DNA of 64,000 nt, taken from the NCBI RefSeq assembly GCF_010977575.1, contig NZ_CP048812.1:2542001-2606000 (forward strand), written 5' to 3'. The position numbers and the translations under genes were made by a program. Source of the DNA: Halomonas socia (GTDB taxonomy: Bacteria > Pseudomonadota > Gammaproteobacteria > Pseudomonadales > Halomonadaceae). Position 1 is the stretch's first letter; the number at the start of each line of letters is the position of its first letter. Positions 17,588 through 29,539 of the stretch are shown here, in pieces. The notes below the pieces were generated by a model, which saw nothing but the letters and a program-made list of their open reading frames with translations, did no database searches and had not been told where the DNA came from.

Positions 17588-20422
17588 ATGCAAGAAGGCA
17601 TAATGGAGTTGATGTGGCGTACTTCTCACGTGAGTGGCGGCAATGCTCACTACGTAGAAGCGCTCTACGAGCAGTACCTCGTTGATCCCAATGCTGTCCC
17701 CGACGAGTGGCGCAACTACTTCGACCAGTTGCCGCGTCCTGAAGGCAGTACCTCCCACGATGTTCCGCTAAGCCCGATTCGCGACCAGTTCTATCAGCTC
17801 GGCAAGTCACGCCGCAGCACCCAGGCCGTCAGCGCCGCCGACAGCGGCGAGAACAAGAAACAGGTCAAGGTGCTTCAGCTGATCAACGCCTACCGCTTCC
17901 GTGGGCACCAGAAAGCCGATATCGATCCGCTCGATCTGCGTAGCCCGGTTCCGGTTCCCGACCTCGACCTCTCCTTCCACCAGTTGACCAATGCCGACCT
18001 GGACACCGAATTCCAGACCGGCTCGTTCTTCCTGGGCAAGGACAAGGCGCCGCTCAAGGAGATCGTCCAGGCGCTGGACGAGACCTACTGCCGGTCGATC
18101 GGCTGCGAGATCATGCATATCGTCGACACCGAAGAGAAGCGCTGGCTGCAGCAGCGCTTCGAGTCGGTGCGCTCGAAGCCCAAGTTCAGCCCCGAGGTGC
18201 GCAAGCACGTGCTGGAACGGTTGAGTGCCGCGGAAGGGCTCGAGAACTACCTGGCCTCGAAGTACCCGGGCACCAAGCGCTTCGGCCTCGAGGGCGGCGA
18301 GTCCTTCATTCCGATGATGGACGAGATCATCCAGCGCGCTGGCGGCTATGGCACCAAGGAAGTGGTGATCGGCATGGCCCACCGCGGTCGCCTCAACCTG
18401 CTGGTCAACATCCTCGGCAAGAGCCCCTCCGAGCTGATCGAGGAGTTCGACGGCAAGAAGGTCATCGAACGCGGCTCCGGCGACGTCAAGTATCACCAGG
18501 GCTTCAGCTCCAACGTCATGACCCCGGGTGGCGAAGTCCACCTGGCGCTGGCCTTCAACCCGTCGCATCTGGAGATCGTGGCGCCGGTGGTCGAGGGCTC
18601 GGTGCGCGCCCGCCAGGATCGTCGCGACGATCCGGCAGGCGACAAGGTGCTGCCGATCAACGTTCACGGTGACGCGGCTTTCGCCGGCCAGGGCGTGGTC
18701 ATGGAGACCTTCCAGATGTCGCAGACCCGTGCCTACAAGACCGGCGGCACGCTGCACATCGTGATCAACAACCAAGTCGGTTTCACCACCTCGCATCCCG
18801 ACGACACCCGCTCCACCGAGTACTGCACCGATATCGCCAAGATGGTTCAGGCACCGATCTTCCACGTCAACGGCGACGATCCGGATGCGGTACTGCACGC
18901 CACCCAGGTGGCCATCGATTATCGCCAGCAGTTCAAGCGCGACGTGGTCATCGACCTGGTCTGCTACCGCCGGCGTGGCCACAACGAGGCCGACGAGCCG
19001 TCCGGCACCCAGCCGATGATGTACTCGAAGATCAAGAACCACCCCTCGGCGCGGGCGCTGTATGCCATGCGGCTGGTCGAAGAGGGCGTGCTCTCCGACG
19101 ACGACGCCAAGTCCATGGGCGAAACCTATCGCGACGACCTGATGGCGGGTAACCATGTGGCCAATGCCCTGGTCAAGGAGCCCAACACCGAGCTGTTCGT
19201 CGACTGGGGGCCCTATCTGGGCCACGAGTGGACCGGCGATGCGGATACCACCTTCGACATGAAGCGCATGCAGCAGCTCGCGGCCAAGATGTGCGAGGTG
19301 CCCGATGGCGTTCAGGTCCAGCGCCAGGTGGCCAAGATCTACGAGGATCGGCGCAAGATGCACGCTGGCGGCATGGGCCTCAACTGGGGCTTCGCCGAGA
19401 CCCTGGCCTACGCCACCCTGCTCGACCAGGGCCACCCGGTGCGCATCACCGGCCAGGATTCCGGCCGAGGCACCTTCTCCCACCGCCACGCGGTGGTGCA
19501 CAACCAGAAGGACGGCAGCACCTACGTGCCGCTGGAGAACATCAAGGATGGCCAGCCGCGCTTCACCATTCACGACTCCTACCTCTCGGAAGAGGCGGTG
19601 CTGGCATTCGAGTATGGCTACGCCACCACCATGCCCAATGCGCTGATCGTGTGGGAGGCGCAGTTCGGCGACTTCTTCAACGGTGCCCAGGTGGTGGTCG
19701 ACCAGTTCATCTCCTCCGGCGAGACCAAGTGGGGGCGCCTGTGTGCCCTGACCATGCTGCTGCCCCACGGCTACGAGGGCCAGGGCCCCGAGCACTCCTC
19801 GGCGCGCCTCGAACGCTTCCTGCAACTGTGTGCCGAGCACAACATGCAGGTCTGCGTGCCGACTACGCCGGCGCAGATCTACCATCTGCTGCGCCGCCAG
19901 GTGATCCGGCCGCTGAGAAAGCCGCTGGTGGTGATGTCGCCCAAGAGCCTGCTGCGCCACAAGGAGGCCACCTCGACCCTCGAGGAACTGGCCCACGGCA
20001 AGTTCCATATGGTGCTGGCGGATCAGGGCAAGCTCGACGCCGAGAAGGTCAAGCGCGTGGTGCTGTGTGCCGGCAAGGTCTACTACGACCTGGTCGCCTA
20101 CCGCACCGAGCACGAGCGTGACGACACCGCCATCCTGCGCCTCGAGCAGCTCTATCCCTTCCCCAAGGAGGAGCTCTATGAAGCGCTCAAGGGCTACACC
20201 AACCTCGAACAGATGGTGTGGTGTCAGGAAGAGCCGCTCAACCAGGGCGCCTGGTACCAGAGCCAGCACCATATGCGGGTAGTCGCCGACATGCTGCACA
20301 ATGGCCTCGGCCGCGAGCTCAAGTTCGCCGGCCGCCCGGCATCGGCCGCCCCCGCCGCGGGCTACATGTCCGTACACGTCGAACAGCAGCGCCAACTGGT
20401 AGACGACGCCTTCAATGCATGA
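17588..20422 (+). CDS. sucA: 2-oxoglutarate dehydrogenase E1 component
   Basis: The 944-residue thiamine-diphosphate enzyme decarboxylates 2-oxoglutarate and passes succinyl groups to SucB lipoate. ATG 17588 ([19 protein letters not shown]) matches the family start; the frame is open to 17414 but that part is not conserved. Motifs include [28 protein letters not shown] and [19 protein letters not shown]. It is followed 40 bp later by sucB. A hairpin precedes the gene, which may partly separate its expression from sdhCDAB. Confidence 0.97.
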   Translation: MQEGIMELMWRTSHVSGGNAHYVEALYEQYLVDPNAVPDEWRNYFDQLPRPEGSTSHDVPLSPIRDQFYQLGKSRRSTQAVSAADSGENKKQVKVLQLINAYRFRGHQKADIDPLDLRSPVPVPDLDLSFHQLTNADLDTEFQTGSFFLGKDKAPLKEIVQALDETYCRSIGCEIMHIVDTEEKRWLQQRFESVRSKPKFSPEVRKHVLERLSAAEGLENYLASKYPGTKRFGLEGGESFIPMMDEIIQRAGGYGTKEVVIGMAHRGRLNLLVNILGKSPSELIEEFDGKKVIERGSGDVKYHQGFSSNVMTPGGEVHLALAFNPSHLEIVAPVVEGSVRARQDRRDDPAGDKVLPINVHGDAAFAGQGVVMETFQMSQTRAYKTGGTLHIVINNQVGFTTSHPDDTRSTEYCTDIAKMVQAPIFHVNGDDPDAVLHATQVAIDYRQQFKRDVVIDLVCYRRRGHNEADEPSGTQPMMYSKIKNHPSARALYAMRLVEEGVLSDDDAKSMGETYRDDLMAGNHVANALVKEPNTELFVDWGPYLGHEWTGDADTTFDMKRMQQLAAKMCEVPDGVQVQRQVAKIYEDRRKMHAGGMGLNWGFAETLAYATLLDQGHPVRITGQDSGRGTFSHRHAVVHNQKDGSTYVPLENIKDGQPRFTIHDSYLSEEAVLAFEYGYATTMPNALIVWEAQFGDFFNGAQVVVDQFISSGETKWGRLCALTMLLPHGYEGQGPEHSSARLERFLQLCAEHNMQVCVPTTPAQIYHLLRRQVIRPLRKPLVVMSPKSLLRHKEATSTLEELAHGKFHMVLADQGKLDAEKVKRVVLCAGKVYYDLVAYRTEHERDDTAILRLEQLYPFPKEELYEALKGYTNLEQMVWCQEEPLNQGAWYQSQHHMRVVADMLHNGLGRELKFAGRPASAAPAAGYMSVHVEQQRQLVDDAFNA

Positions 20423-20462
20423 GGCGTCCTGCCGGACGAGAGAGAACACACAAGGAAACGAC

Positions 20463-22028
20463 ATGGCTACCGAGATCAAAGCGCCAACCTTTCCAGAGTC
20501 CGTTGCCGAAGGCAGCGTGGCGGCCTGGCACAAGAAGCCCGGCGATAGCGTTGAGCGCGACGAATTGATCGTCGAAATCGAGACCGACAAGGTGGTGCTC
20601 GAAGTGGTGGCGCCGGAAGCCGGCACCCTGAGCGAAATCAACGCTGAGGAAGGCGACACCGTGCAGTCCGAGCAGGTGCTGGGCACCCTCGGTGCGGCGG
20701 GCGACAAGCCGAAGGCCTCTGATAAGCCCAAGGATTCCGACAAGGGCGCCGAGGCACCGGCTGCCAAGGCCGACGCCAAGGCCGAAGCCAAGCCGGCCGC
20801 TGGCGGCAAGCAGCACGACGTCAAGGCGCCGACCTTCCCCGAGTCGATCCAGGAAGGCACCGTGGCCAGCTGGAACAAGCAGGTGGGCGAGACGGTCAAG
20901 CGCGACGAGGTGCTGGCCGAGATCGAGACCGACAAGGTGGTGCTCGAGGTGGTGGCGCCGGCCGACGGCGCACTCTCCGAGATCAAGACCGAAGAGGGCA
21001 GCCAGGTCGCCTCCGAAGAGGTGCTGGCGATCTTCACCGAAGGTGCCGGCGGCGATAGCGCTGGCAGCGAGGCGGCTCCCGCCGACAGCGCCAAGTCCGA
21101 TGCCGGCGACGACGAGAAAGTCGGCGACAAGATCCTCGCCCCGGCGGCGCGCAAGCTGGTCGCCGAGCATGACCTCGATGTCAGCAAGATCGAGGGCACC
21201 GGCAAGGGCGGCCGTATCCTCAAGGAGGACGTCCAGAAGGCCGTGAAGGAGGGCTCCGCGAAGAAGGCCGCCAAACCGGCCAGCGCACCCCAGCAGGCCG
21301 CCGCCGCGGCACCGGCCGTCGAGGGCGAGCGTCCCGAGAAGCGCGTGCCGATGAGCCGCCTGCGCCAGACCATCGCCAAGCGCCTGGTCCAGGCCCAGCA
21401 GACCGCCGCCATGCTGACCACCTACAACGAGGTCGACATGGGCGCGGTGATGGACCTGCGAGCCCAGTACAAGGAGACCTTCCTCAAGGCCCACGACACC
21501 AAGCTCGGCTTCATGGGCTTCTTCGTCAAGGCGGCTTCCGAGGCGCTCAAGCGCTTCCCCGACGTCAACGCCTCCATCGACGGCAGCGATATCGTCTATC
21601 ACGGCTACCAGGACATCGGCGTGGCGGTCTCCACCGACCGTGGCCTGGTGGTGCCGGTGCTGCGTGATACCGACAGCATGAAGATCGCCGACGTCGAGAA
21701 GACCATCGTCGACTTCGGCAAGCGCGCCCGCGACGGCAAGCTGGGCATCGACGAGATGCAGGGCGGCACCTTCACTATCACCAACGGCGGCATCTTCGGC
21801 TCGCTGATGTCGACGCCGATCATCAACCCGCCGCAGACCGCCATCCTGGGCATGCACAAGATCCAGGAGCGCCCCATGGCGGTCAATGGCAAGGTCGAGA
21901 TCCGCCCGATGATGTATCTGGCGGTCTCCTACGACCACCGCATGATCGATGGCAAGGACGCGGTGCAGTTCCTGGTCACCATCAAGGAACTGCTCGAGGA
22001 TCCGGCACGCCTGCTGCTGGACGTATAA
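20463..22028 (+). CDS. sucB: Dihydrolipoyl succinyltransferase (E2) with two lipoyl domains
   Basis: The 521-residue core enzyme of the 2-oxoglutarate dehydrogenase complex. Two lipoyl domains are visible (about 1-77 and 118-193) with lipoylation lysines K43 and K158, both in [12 protein letters not shown]. Lys/Ala/Asp-rich linkers separate them. A peripheral-subunit-binding domain follows (about 222-262; [18 protein letters not shown]), then the catalytic domain (about 293-521) with active-site HRMIDG near residue 492. E. coli and Pseudomonas SucB have one lipoyl domain in about 405 residues, so this one carries a duplication. It lies between sucA and lpd. Confidence 0.95.
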   Translation: MATEIKAPTFPESVAEGSVAAWHKKPGDSVERDELIVEIETDKVVLEVVAPEAGTLSEINAEEGDTVQSEQVLGTLGAAGDKPKASDKPKDSDKGAEAPAAKADAKAEAKPAAGGKQHDVKAPTFPESIQEGTVASWNKQVGETVKRDEVLAEIETDKVVLEVVAPADGALSEIKTEEGSQVASEEVLAIFTEGAGGDSAGSEAAPADSAKSDAGDDEKVGDKILAPAARKLVAEHDLDVSKIEGTGKGGRILKEDVQKAVKEGSAKKAAKPASAPQQAAAAAPAVEGERPEKRVPMSRLRQTIAKRLVQAQQTAAMLTTYNEVDMGAVMDLRAQYKETFLKAHDTKLGFMGFFVKAASEALKRFPDVNASIDGSDIVYHGYQDIGVAVSTDRGLVVPVLRDTDSMKIADVEKTIVDFGKRARDGKLGIDEMQGGTFTITNGGIFGSLMSTPIINPPQTAILGMHKIQERPMAVNGKVEIRPMMYLAVSYDHRMIDGKDAVQFLVTIKELLEDPARLLLDV

Positions 22029-23510
<1,482 letters not shown>

Positions 23511-23518
23511 GACAACAA

Positions 23519-23565
23519 GCGCCGCCTGCGGGCGGCGCAGTGCTTCCGGCGACGTACCGGAAGCA
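23519..23565 (+). repeat. Two tandem hairpins in the lpd-sucC gap
   Basis: First stem GCGCCGCC/GGCGGCGC (23519-23538, 4-nt loop), then TGCTTCCGG/CCGGAAGCA (23541-23565, 7-nt loop). Neither is followed by a T-run, so they look more like mRNA-stability or processing elements than terminators. Confidence 0.6.
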
Positions 23566-23640
23566 GACGGGGGTGACCCGGGAACGCACTGAGTGTCCGC
23601 GGTCATCGTTCGAGTCACATGCAACCAATGGCATGAATCG

Positions 23641-24807
23641 ATGAACCTTCACGAATATCAAGGCAAGCAGCTGTTTGCCGACTATGGTCTGCCGGTGTCC
23701 AAGGGTTTCGCCGTGGACACACCCGAAGAGGCGGTGGAAGCCTGCAAGAAGATCGGCGGTGAGATGTGGGTGGTCAAGGCCCAGGTCCACGCCGGTGGTC
23801 GCGGCAAGGCCGGCGGCGTCAAGCTGATCAAGGATCCGGCCGAGGCCAAGGCCTTCGCCGAGCAGTGGCTGGGCAAGAACCTGGTCACCTACCAGACCGA
23901 CGAGCACGGCCAGCCGGTCGCCAAGATCCTGGTCGAGAACTGCACCGATATCGCCAGCGAGCTCTACCTGGGCGCGGTGGTCGATCGTACCACCCGTCGC
24001 GTGGTGTTCATGGCCTCCACCGAAGGCGGCGTGGAGATCGAGAAGGTCGCCGAGGAGACCCCCGAGAAGATCCTCAAGGCCGAGATCGACCCGCTGGTCG
24101 GTGCGCAACCGTACCAGGCCCGTGAGCTGGCCTTCGCGCTGGGCCTCAAGGGCGACCAGATCAAGCAGTTCACCAAGATCTTCCTGGGCCTTTCCAGGCT
24201 GTTCCACGACAAGGATCTGGCGCTGCTCGAGATCAACCCGCTGGTGATCACCGACGAAGGCAACCTGCACTGCCTCGACGCCAAGATCAACCTGGACAGC
24301 AACGCCCTCTACCGTCATCCAGACCTGCAGGCGATGCGTGACCCGTCCCAGGAAGACGAGCGCGAAGCCGACGCCGCCAAGTGGGAACTCAACTACGTGG
24401 CGCTCGACGGCAACATCGGCTGCATGGTCAACGGCGCTGGCCTGGCCATGGGCACCATGGACATCGTCAACCTCAACGGCGGCAAGCCGGCCAACTTCCT
24501 CGACGTCGGCGGCGGCGCCACCAAGGAGCGCGTGGCCGAGGCGTTCAAGATCATCCTCTCCGACGACAACGTCAAGGCGGTACTGGTCAACATCTTCGGC
24601 GGCATCGTGCGCTGCGACATGATTGCCGAAGGCATCATCGGCGCGGTCGAACAGGTCGGCGTCAACGTGCCGGTAGTGGTGCGTCTCGAGGGCAACAACG
24701 CCGAGCTGGGTGCCGAGAAGCTGGCCTCCAGCGGTCTCAACATCATCGCTGCTACCAGTCTGACCGACGCGGCTCAGCAGGTCGTCAACGCGGCGGAGGG
24801 CAAGTAA
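23641..24807 (+). CDS. sucC: Succinyl-CoA synthetase beta subunit (ADP-forming)
   Basis: The 388-residue ATP-grasp subunit starts [20 protein letters not shown], identical in layout to E. coli SucC. Segments [17 protein letters not shown] (nucleotide site) and [17 protein letters not shown] are intact. ATG 23641 has only a weak ribosome site, but the upstream extension to 23593 is not conserved. With SucD it converts succinyl-CoA to succinate with ATP formation. Its stop overlaps the sucD start by one base (TAATG). Confidence 0.97.
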   Translation: MNLHEYQGKQLFADYGLPVSKGFAVDTPEEAVEACKKIGGEMWVVKAQVHAGGRGKAGGVKLIKDPAEAKAFAEQWLGKNLVTYQTDEHGQPVAKILVENCTDIASELYLGAVVDRTTRRVVFMASTEGGVEIEKVAEETPEKILKAEIDPLVGAQPYQARELAFALGLKGDQIKQFTKIFLGLSRLFHDKDLALLEINPLVITDEGNLHCLDAKINLDSNALYRHPDLQAMRDPSQEDEREADAAKWELNYVALDGNIGCMVNGAGLAMGTMDIVNLNGGKPANFLDVGGGATKERVAEAFKIILSDDNVKAVLVNIFGGIVRCDMIAEGIIGAVEQVGVNVPVVVRLEGNNAELGAEKLASSGLNIIAATSLTDAAQQVVNAAEGK

Positions 24808-25679
24808 TGAGCATCCTGATCGACAAGAACACCAAGGTCATCTGCCAGGGCTTCACCGGCGGCCAGGGGACCTTCCACTCCGAACAGGCGATCGCCTACG
24901 GCACCCAGATGGTCGGCGGCGTGACCCCGGGCAAGGGCGGCCAGGAGCACCTCGGCCTGCCGGTGTTCAACACCGTCAAGGAAGCGGTCGAGCAGACCGG
25001 CGCCGAGGCCAGCGTGATCTACGTGCCGGCGCCGTTCTGCAAGGACTCGATCCTCGAAGCCGCCAACGCCGGCATCAAGCTGATCGTGTGCATCACCGAA
25101 GGCATCGCGACCCTCGACATGCTCGACGCCAAGGTCAAGTGTGACGAGCTGGGCGTGCGCCTGATCGGCCCCAACTGCCCCGGCGTGATCACTCCGGGCG
25201 AGTGCAAGATCGGCATCATGCCGGGCCATATCCACGAGCCGGGCCGTGTCGGCATCGTGTCGCGCTCCGGCACCCTGACCTATGAAGCGGTCAAGCAGAC
25301 CACCGACCACGGCTTTGGCCAGTCGACCTGCGTGGGCATCGGCGGCGACCCGATCCCGGGCTCCAACTTCATCGACATCCTCGAGATGTTCGAAAAGGAC
25401 CCGCAGACCGAGGCGATCGTGATGATCGGCGAGATCGGCGGCACCGCCGAGGAAGAGGCCGCGGCCTACATCAAGGCCAACGTCTCCAAGCCGGTGGTTT
25501 CCTACATCGCCGGTGTGACCGCGCCTCCGGGCAAGCGCATGGGCCATGCCGGTGCGATCATCTCTGGCGGCAAGGGCACCGCGGACGAGAAGTTCGCCGC
25601 CCTGGAAGATGCCGGCGTCAAGACCGTGCGTTCGCTGGCCGAGATCGGCGACGCCCTGAAGCAGGTAACCGGCTGGTAA
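24807..25679 (+). CDS. sucD: Succinyl-CoA synthetase alpha subunit
   Basis: The 290-residue CoA-binding subunit starts [20 protein letters not shown]. The phosphohistidine segment [18 protein letters not shown] is present near the C-terminus. ATG 24807 overlaps the sucC stop (TAATG), giving coupled translation of a 1:1 complex. A strong terminator follows, ending the TCA operon. Confidence 0.98.
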   Translation: MSILIDKNTKVICQGFTGGQGTFHSEQAIAYGTQMVGGVTPGKGGQEHLGLPVFNTVKEAVEQTGAEASVIYVPAPFCKDSILEAANAGIKLIVCITEGIATLDMLDAKVKCDELGVRLIGPNCPGVITPGECKIGIMPGHIHEPGRVGIVSRSGTLTYEAVKQTTDHGFGQSTCVGIGGDPIPGSNFIDILEMFEKDPQTEAIVMIGEIGGTAEEEAAAYIKANVSKPVVSYIAGVTAPPGKRMGHAGAIISGGKGTADEKFAALEDAGVKTVRSLAEIGDALKQVTGW

Positions 25680-25710
25680 GTTGCCGACCGTTTCAGTCGT
25701 GAGTCGTCAA

Positions 25711-25735
25711 AGGGCACCTTCGGGTGCCCTTTTTG
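25711..25735 (+). terminator. Rho-independent terminator of the sdh-suc block
   Basis: Eight-base-pair perfect stem AGGGCACC/GGTGCCCT with TTCG tetraloop and TTTTT, 31 bp after sucD. Confidence 0.95.
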
Positions 25736-25843
25736 ATATTCGTTTACCGATCCGTGTCGGTGAGATGCCGAGGAGCTGCTAGGCTGAATGGCATAGCCAT
25801 CGGGATGCGCGTCATCCCGCCACAGCAGGGAGCAGGGGGCGAT

Positions 25844-27454
25844 ATGGACGAGCTGGCCAGACGACTCGGGTTACGTACCGAACCGACCATCTTCTTTACC
25901 TCGGCAGGGTTGATGGTGGCGTTTCTTCTAGCGCTGCTGATCGCCCCGGAGACGATCAGGGACGTGTTCGCCAATGGTCGGGAGTGGGTCGTCACCAATC
26001 TCGGCTGGTTCTTCATCATGGGCGTCAACGCCTGGCTACTGTTTCTGCTGTGGGTGGCGATCAGCCGCTACGGCCAGATTCGCCTCGGCCGCGAGGACGA
26101 AAAACCCGAATATGGCAATGTCTCCTGGTTCACCATGCTGTTTGCCGGCGGCATCGGTACGGTGCTGATGTTCTGGGGTGTGGCCGAGCCGATCTTCCAC
26201 TTCTCCAATCCGCCTTATGGCGACATCGAACCGCACTCGGTGGAGGCCTCCCAGGAGGCGATAGGCTTCTCGCTCTACCACCTGGGCCTGCATACCTGGA
26301 CCATCTTCACCCTGCCGGGGCTAGCGTTCGCCTACTTCATCCATCGCCATGGCCTGCCGATGCGGGTCAGCTCGGTGTTTTACCCGCTGCTCAAGGAGCG
26401 GGTCTACGGGCCGATCGGCAAGACCATCGACATCTTCGCGGTGCTCGGCACCCTGTTTGGTGTGGCGGTGTCGATCGGGCTTGGCACCTCGCAGATCAAC
26501 GCTGGCCTGTCCGAGCTGATGGGCGTGCCTGACAACGTCACCGTCAAGGTATTGATCATCCTCGTGCTGACCGCGGTGGCCGTGGCTTCGATCGTGGCCG
26601 GGCTAGACAAGGGCGTGAAGGTGCTCTCAAACATCAATATCGGTATGGCTACCGGCTTGTTGCTGTTCGTGCTGGTGACCGGCTCCACGGTATTCCTGCT
26701 GCGCGGCATCATCGAGACCTTGGGTATCTACGTCTCCAATATCGTGCCCATGGCGTTCTGGAACGATACCCTGGCGCAGTACACCCGTGAGGGCGGCAGT
26801 TGGGGCTGGCAGGGCAACTGGACGGTGTTCTACTGGGCCTGGACGGTGACCTGGTCGCCGTTCATCGGCATCTTTGTGGCGCGCATCTCGCGCGGCCGCA
26901 CCATTCGCGAGTTCGTACTTGGTGTGCTGTTCGCACCGTCGCTGTTCACCTTGGTGTGGTTTGCGATCTTCGGCTGGTCGGCGATGGAGATCGACGGTAT
27001 CGGCAGCGCCGCCCGCGAGGCGCTGGGCGACCAGGCCGGGGTGATGTCGGCGGCGGTGGCCGAGAGCGTTCCGCTGGCGATGTTCGCCTTCTTCGAACAC
27101 TTCCCTGCGACGACCCTGATCCAGGGACTGGCGGTAGTGATCGTGGCGATCTTCTTCGCCACCTCCTCGGACTCGGCGTCGCTGGTGGTCGACATGCTGT
27201 GCACTGGCGATTCGGGCCAGGGGCCGATTCGCCAGCGGGTGTTCTGGGGCGTGTCCGAGGGCGCCGTGGCGGCGATGCTGATCGTGCTCGCTGGCGAGGC
27301 GGGACTCGAGGCGCTGCAGCAGGTGATCACGGTGATCGGTCTGCCTATCTTCATCATGGTTTTCGCCATGATGTTCGCGCTGTTCCGCGGGCTTTCCGCC
27401 GAGCGCATCAGCAAGGTCAAGGTCGGCACGCCACCGCACCCCGATCAGATGTAG
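25844..27454 (+). CDS. BCCT-family betaine/choline/carnitine-type transporter
   Basis: The 536-residue inner-membrane carrier has about 12 TM helices and the BCCT signature FYWAWTVTWSPFIGIFVARI followed by SRGRTIREF. AGGGGG precedes ATG 25844; longer frames to 25724 overlap the terminator. BCCT proteins import quaternary amines with Na+ or H+, for osmoprotection or catabolism. The C-terminal tail is short, so the long osmosensing tail of BetP/BetT types is missing. The gene 26 bp downstream encodes a DUF1989 enzyme, which points to a catabolic rather than purely osmotic role (inference). Confidence 0.93.
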   Translation: MDELARRLGLRTEPTIFFTSAGLMVAFLLALLIAPETIRDVFANGREWVVTNLGWFFIMGVNAWLLFLLWVAISRYGQIRLGREDEKPEYGNVSWFTMLFAGGIGTVLMFWGVAEPIFHFSNPPYGDIEPHSVEASQEAIGFSLYHLGLHTWTIFTLPGLAFAYFIHRHGLPMRVSSVFYPLLKERVYGPIGKTIDIFAVLGTLFGVAVSIGLGTSQINAGLSELMGVPDNVTVKVLIILVLTAVAVASIVAGLDKGVKVLSNINIGMATGLLLFVLVTGSTVFLLRGIIETLGIYVSNIVPMAFWNDTLAQYTREGGSWGWQGNWTVFYWAWTVTWSPFIGIFVARISRGRTIREFVLGVLFAPSLFTLVWFAIFGWSAMEIDGIGSAAREALGDQAGVMSAAVAESVPLAMFAFFEHFPATTLIQGLAVVIVAIFFATSSDSASLVVDMLCTGDSGQGPIRQRVFWGVSEGAVAAMLIVLAGEAGLEALQQVITVIGLPIFIMVFAMMFALFRGLSAERISKVKVGTPPHPDQM

Positions 27455-27480
27455 CCACCTATCCGACCTGGAGGTACTGC

Positions 27481-28344
27481 ATGGCCAAGATGCCCGCCGC
27501 CTATCAAGCAAATCAGGGCTCGGCACTCGAGGTGGACCGCGACTTCTATACGCGGCTCACCGATCCTGCCGACCGCGAGCGCATCGCGCAGCACGTCGTC
27601 CCGCTGCGCGATGGTCTGGCCTGGACGGTGCCAGCCGGGCACGTGCTGCGGCTATCGACGCTGCATGGCCCGCAGGTCGGCGACTTGAATCTCTGGCATC
27701 GGCACAACCCGCGCGAACGCTTCTGGGCCTCGCGAACGCGCCAGCTGCAGCGAGCCCACGTCTCGACCTTCGACCGGCTGTGGTCGACGCTGCCCTATTT
27801 GCGGCCGATGGCGACCATCATCGCCGATACGCTGGAGGGCTATGGCGTCGATGACGATGGCGGCCGGGTTCACGACCTGCTCGGCACCCGCTGCGACCCC
27901 TACGTCAACAAGCTGCTCACCGGCGAGGATTTCGACCATCACTGTCACTCGAACTTGGTGCGCGCGGTGACGCCGTTCGGGCTCACCGAGTTCGACGTCC
28001 ACGACGTGCTCAACGTTTTCCAGTGCACCGGGCTCAACGACGACGACCAGTACTTCATGAAGGCCTGCCCGGCCCGCGAGGGCGACTATATCGAGTTCTT
28101 CGCCGAGATCGATCTGCTCTGCGCGCTGTCGTGCTGCCCCGGCGGCGATCTGTCGCTGGACCTGTGGGGCCCCGATGCCAGGGACCCGCTCACCACCTGC
28201 CAGCCGATCGGCGTCGAGGTGTTTCGCTTGGCGCCGGAGAGGCTGGCCGGCTGGGCGCCGCCCGCGTATGCGCCCTATCGCGGCGGCCACGGCATGCGCG
28301 GCCCTGCCATCGACTGGGCCGCCGAGAAGCGGCAACGAAACTGA
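27481..28344 (+). CDS. DUF1989 (urea carboxylase-associated) family protein
   Basis: The 287-residue protein starts at ATG 27481 with GGAGG 7 bp upstream. Conserved-looking segments are TLHGPQVGDLNLW, HCHSNLVRA and the Cys/Asp-rich FQCTGLNDDDQYFMKACPAREGDYIEFFAEID, resembling the DUF1989 fold. Two members of this family, formerly called urea carboxylase-associated proteins, form carboxyguanidine deiminase (CgdAB) in guanidine-degrading operons. Here only one copy exists and no urea carboxylase or allophanate hydrolase is nearby, so the substrate differs or is unknown. It probably acts on a compound brought in by the adjacent BCCT carrier (inference). Confidence 0.78.
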   Translation: MAKMPAAYQANQGSALEVDRDFYTRLTDPADRERIAQHVVPLRDGLAWTVPAGHVLRLSTLHGPQVGDLNLWHRHNPRERFWASRTRQLQRAHVSTFDRLWSTLPYLRPMATIIADTLEGYGVDDDGGRVHDLLGTRCDPYVNKLLTGEDFDHHCHSNLVRAVTPFGLTEFDVHDVLNVFQCTGLNDDDQYFMKACPAREGDYIEFFAEIDLLCALSCCPGGDLSLDLWGPDARDPLTTCQPIGVEVFRLAPERLAGWAPPAYAPYRGGHGMRGPAIDWAAEKRQRN

Positions 28345-28354
28345 GCGGGAGCGC

Positions 28355-29137
28355 TTAGCGCGTGGCGCTCAGGCTGCGGTCGCGGCCATCGCGCTTGGCC
28401 TTGAGTAGTGCTTCATCGGCACGCTTCAGCGTGGTCTGATGAGGCTCGCCGTGCAGATGTTGGCTCAAGCCGGCGCTGACGGTGACCGACAGCGACTGGT
28501 CGGCGTCGTGGATCGTCACCGCGGCGAGACGCTGGCGCAGGCGTTCGACGATGGCGTGAGCCTCTTGGAGGTCGGTGTCGGCCAGCAGCAGCAGGAACTC
28601 CTCGCCGCCCCAGCGACCGCACAGGTCATAGTGGCGCAGCGTCGCACTCAGCTCCTGGGTGATGGCCACCAGCAGCCGGTCGCCTATGTCATGGCCGTGG
28701 TGGTCGTTGATCAGTTTGAAGTGATCGATATCCAGCAGCGCCAGGCTGAAGCGGCGCCGCTCACTGACGAGCTCTTCCAGGCGCTCGCCGATCAGTCGGC
28801 GGTTGGGTAGTTCGGTGAGCGGGTCGTGGGTCGAGGCCTGTTGCAATGCCTGATTGCGCTCGCGCATCAGCGCCTGATAGCCGTCGGAAATGCGCGACAG
28901 TTTGCGCTGGCGCCGCAGGGTACGCTCGTAGCGCCGCTGCGTCACCTGCTGAGCCTCCATGGCCAGCAATTGATAGCGATCGGAGATGCTGATCAAGCGC
29001 TCGACCTGCACGCGCTGATCGCAGTGCTGCCGATAGAGGCGTTGCAGGGCGCAATGCAGCGGGTGGCCGGTGTGCTCGGAAGCGTCGAGCAAGGTGGCAA
29101 CCTCTGCCAGTAACGCCTCTTCGTCATGGTCTTTCAT
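28355..29137 (-). CDS. siaD: SiaD-like diguanylate cyclase (GGDEF)
   Basis: The 260-residue cytoplasmic protein has a helical, coiled-coil N-terminal half (about 1-95) and a GGDEF domain (about 100-260) with active site GGEEF. An RxxD inhibitory site (RHYD) lies exactly five residues before GGEEF, so product inhibition is expected. It synthesises c-di-GMP. No membrane or sensor domain is present. It is last in siaABCD, and its ATG overlaps the siaC stop (ATGA). In Pseudomonas, SiaC binds the N-terminal helices and activates SiaD. Confidence 0.93.
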   Translation of the reverse strand: MKDHDEEALLAEVATLLDASEHTGHPLHCALQRLYRQHCDQRVQVERLISISDRYQLLAMEAQQVTQRRYERTLRRQRKLSRISDGYQALMRERNQALQQASTHDPLTELPNRRLIGERLEELVSERRRFSLALLDIDHFKLINDHHGHDIGDRLLVAITQELSATLRHYDLCGRWGGEEFLLLLADTDLQEAHAIVERLRQRLAAVTIHDADQSLSVTVSAGLSQHLHGEPHQTTLKRADEALLKAKRDGRDRSLSATR

Positions 29138-29532
29138 GACTCGCCCGAGACAGGAATGATAGCGAAAGGGTAGCTGCAGTCTTCGCGAAATTCATCGGCC
29201 AGCTCGGCAATGCGCTCGTTGCGCGCATCATAATGCCAGGTGACCGACACCTCGCGGCCCGTTTCGAAGGCCTCCTCGAGCAGGTCGAAGATATCCATCA
29301 TCGCCTTCACCGAGCTGGTATTGAGATACACCAGCGCGAGTTCCAGGTGCAGTGGCCGCTGCTGGTTGGCAAGAAAGTGACGCACCCAGTGGATCACCTG
29401 GTCGAAGAGCTCGTAGGAGTTCTCTGGATAGGAGTCGCCCTGCATGGCCAGACGTCCCGCCTGCCAGTCGCTTTGAATCGCCGGCGCGGACTGGCTGCCG
29501 GGAATGTCGAGATCGGAAATCATGGTTGTCAT
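29134..29532 (-). CDS. siaC: SiaC, phospho-switch activator of the diguanylate cyclase (DUF1987)
   Basis: The 132-residue protein (MTTMISDLDI start at 29532; a second ATG at 29523 is possible) contains LHLELALVYLNTSSVKAMMD, the DUF1987 core. Thr72 in NTSS corresponds to the threonine phosphorylated by SiaB and dephosphorylated by SiaA in P. aeruginosa. Unphosphorylated SiaC activates SiaD. It sits 7 bp after siaB and overlaps siaD by 4 bp. Confidence 0.9.
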   Translation of the reverse strand: MTTMISDLDIPGSQSAPAIQSDWQAGRLAMQGDSYPENSYELFDQVIHWVRHFLANQQRPLHLELALVYLNTSSVKAMMDIFDLLEEAFETGREVSVTWHYDARNERIAELADEFREDCSYPFAIIPVSGES

Positions 29533-29539
29533 GGTCAGG

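Noticed and set aside
17807-21421. A 1204-codon open frame on the minus strand opposite sucA-sucB
   Set aside because: It lies wholly antisense to two certain TCA genes, has low-complexity composition and no family motifs. GC-rich codon bias leaves long antisense frames stop-free.
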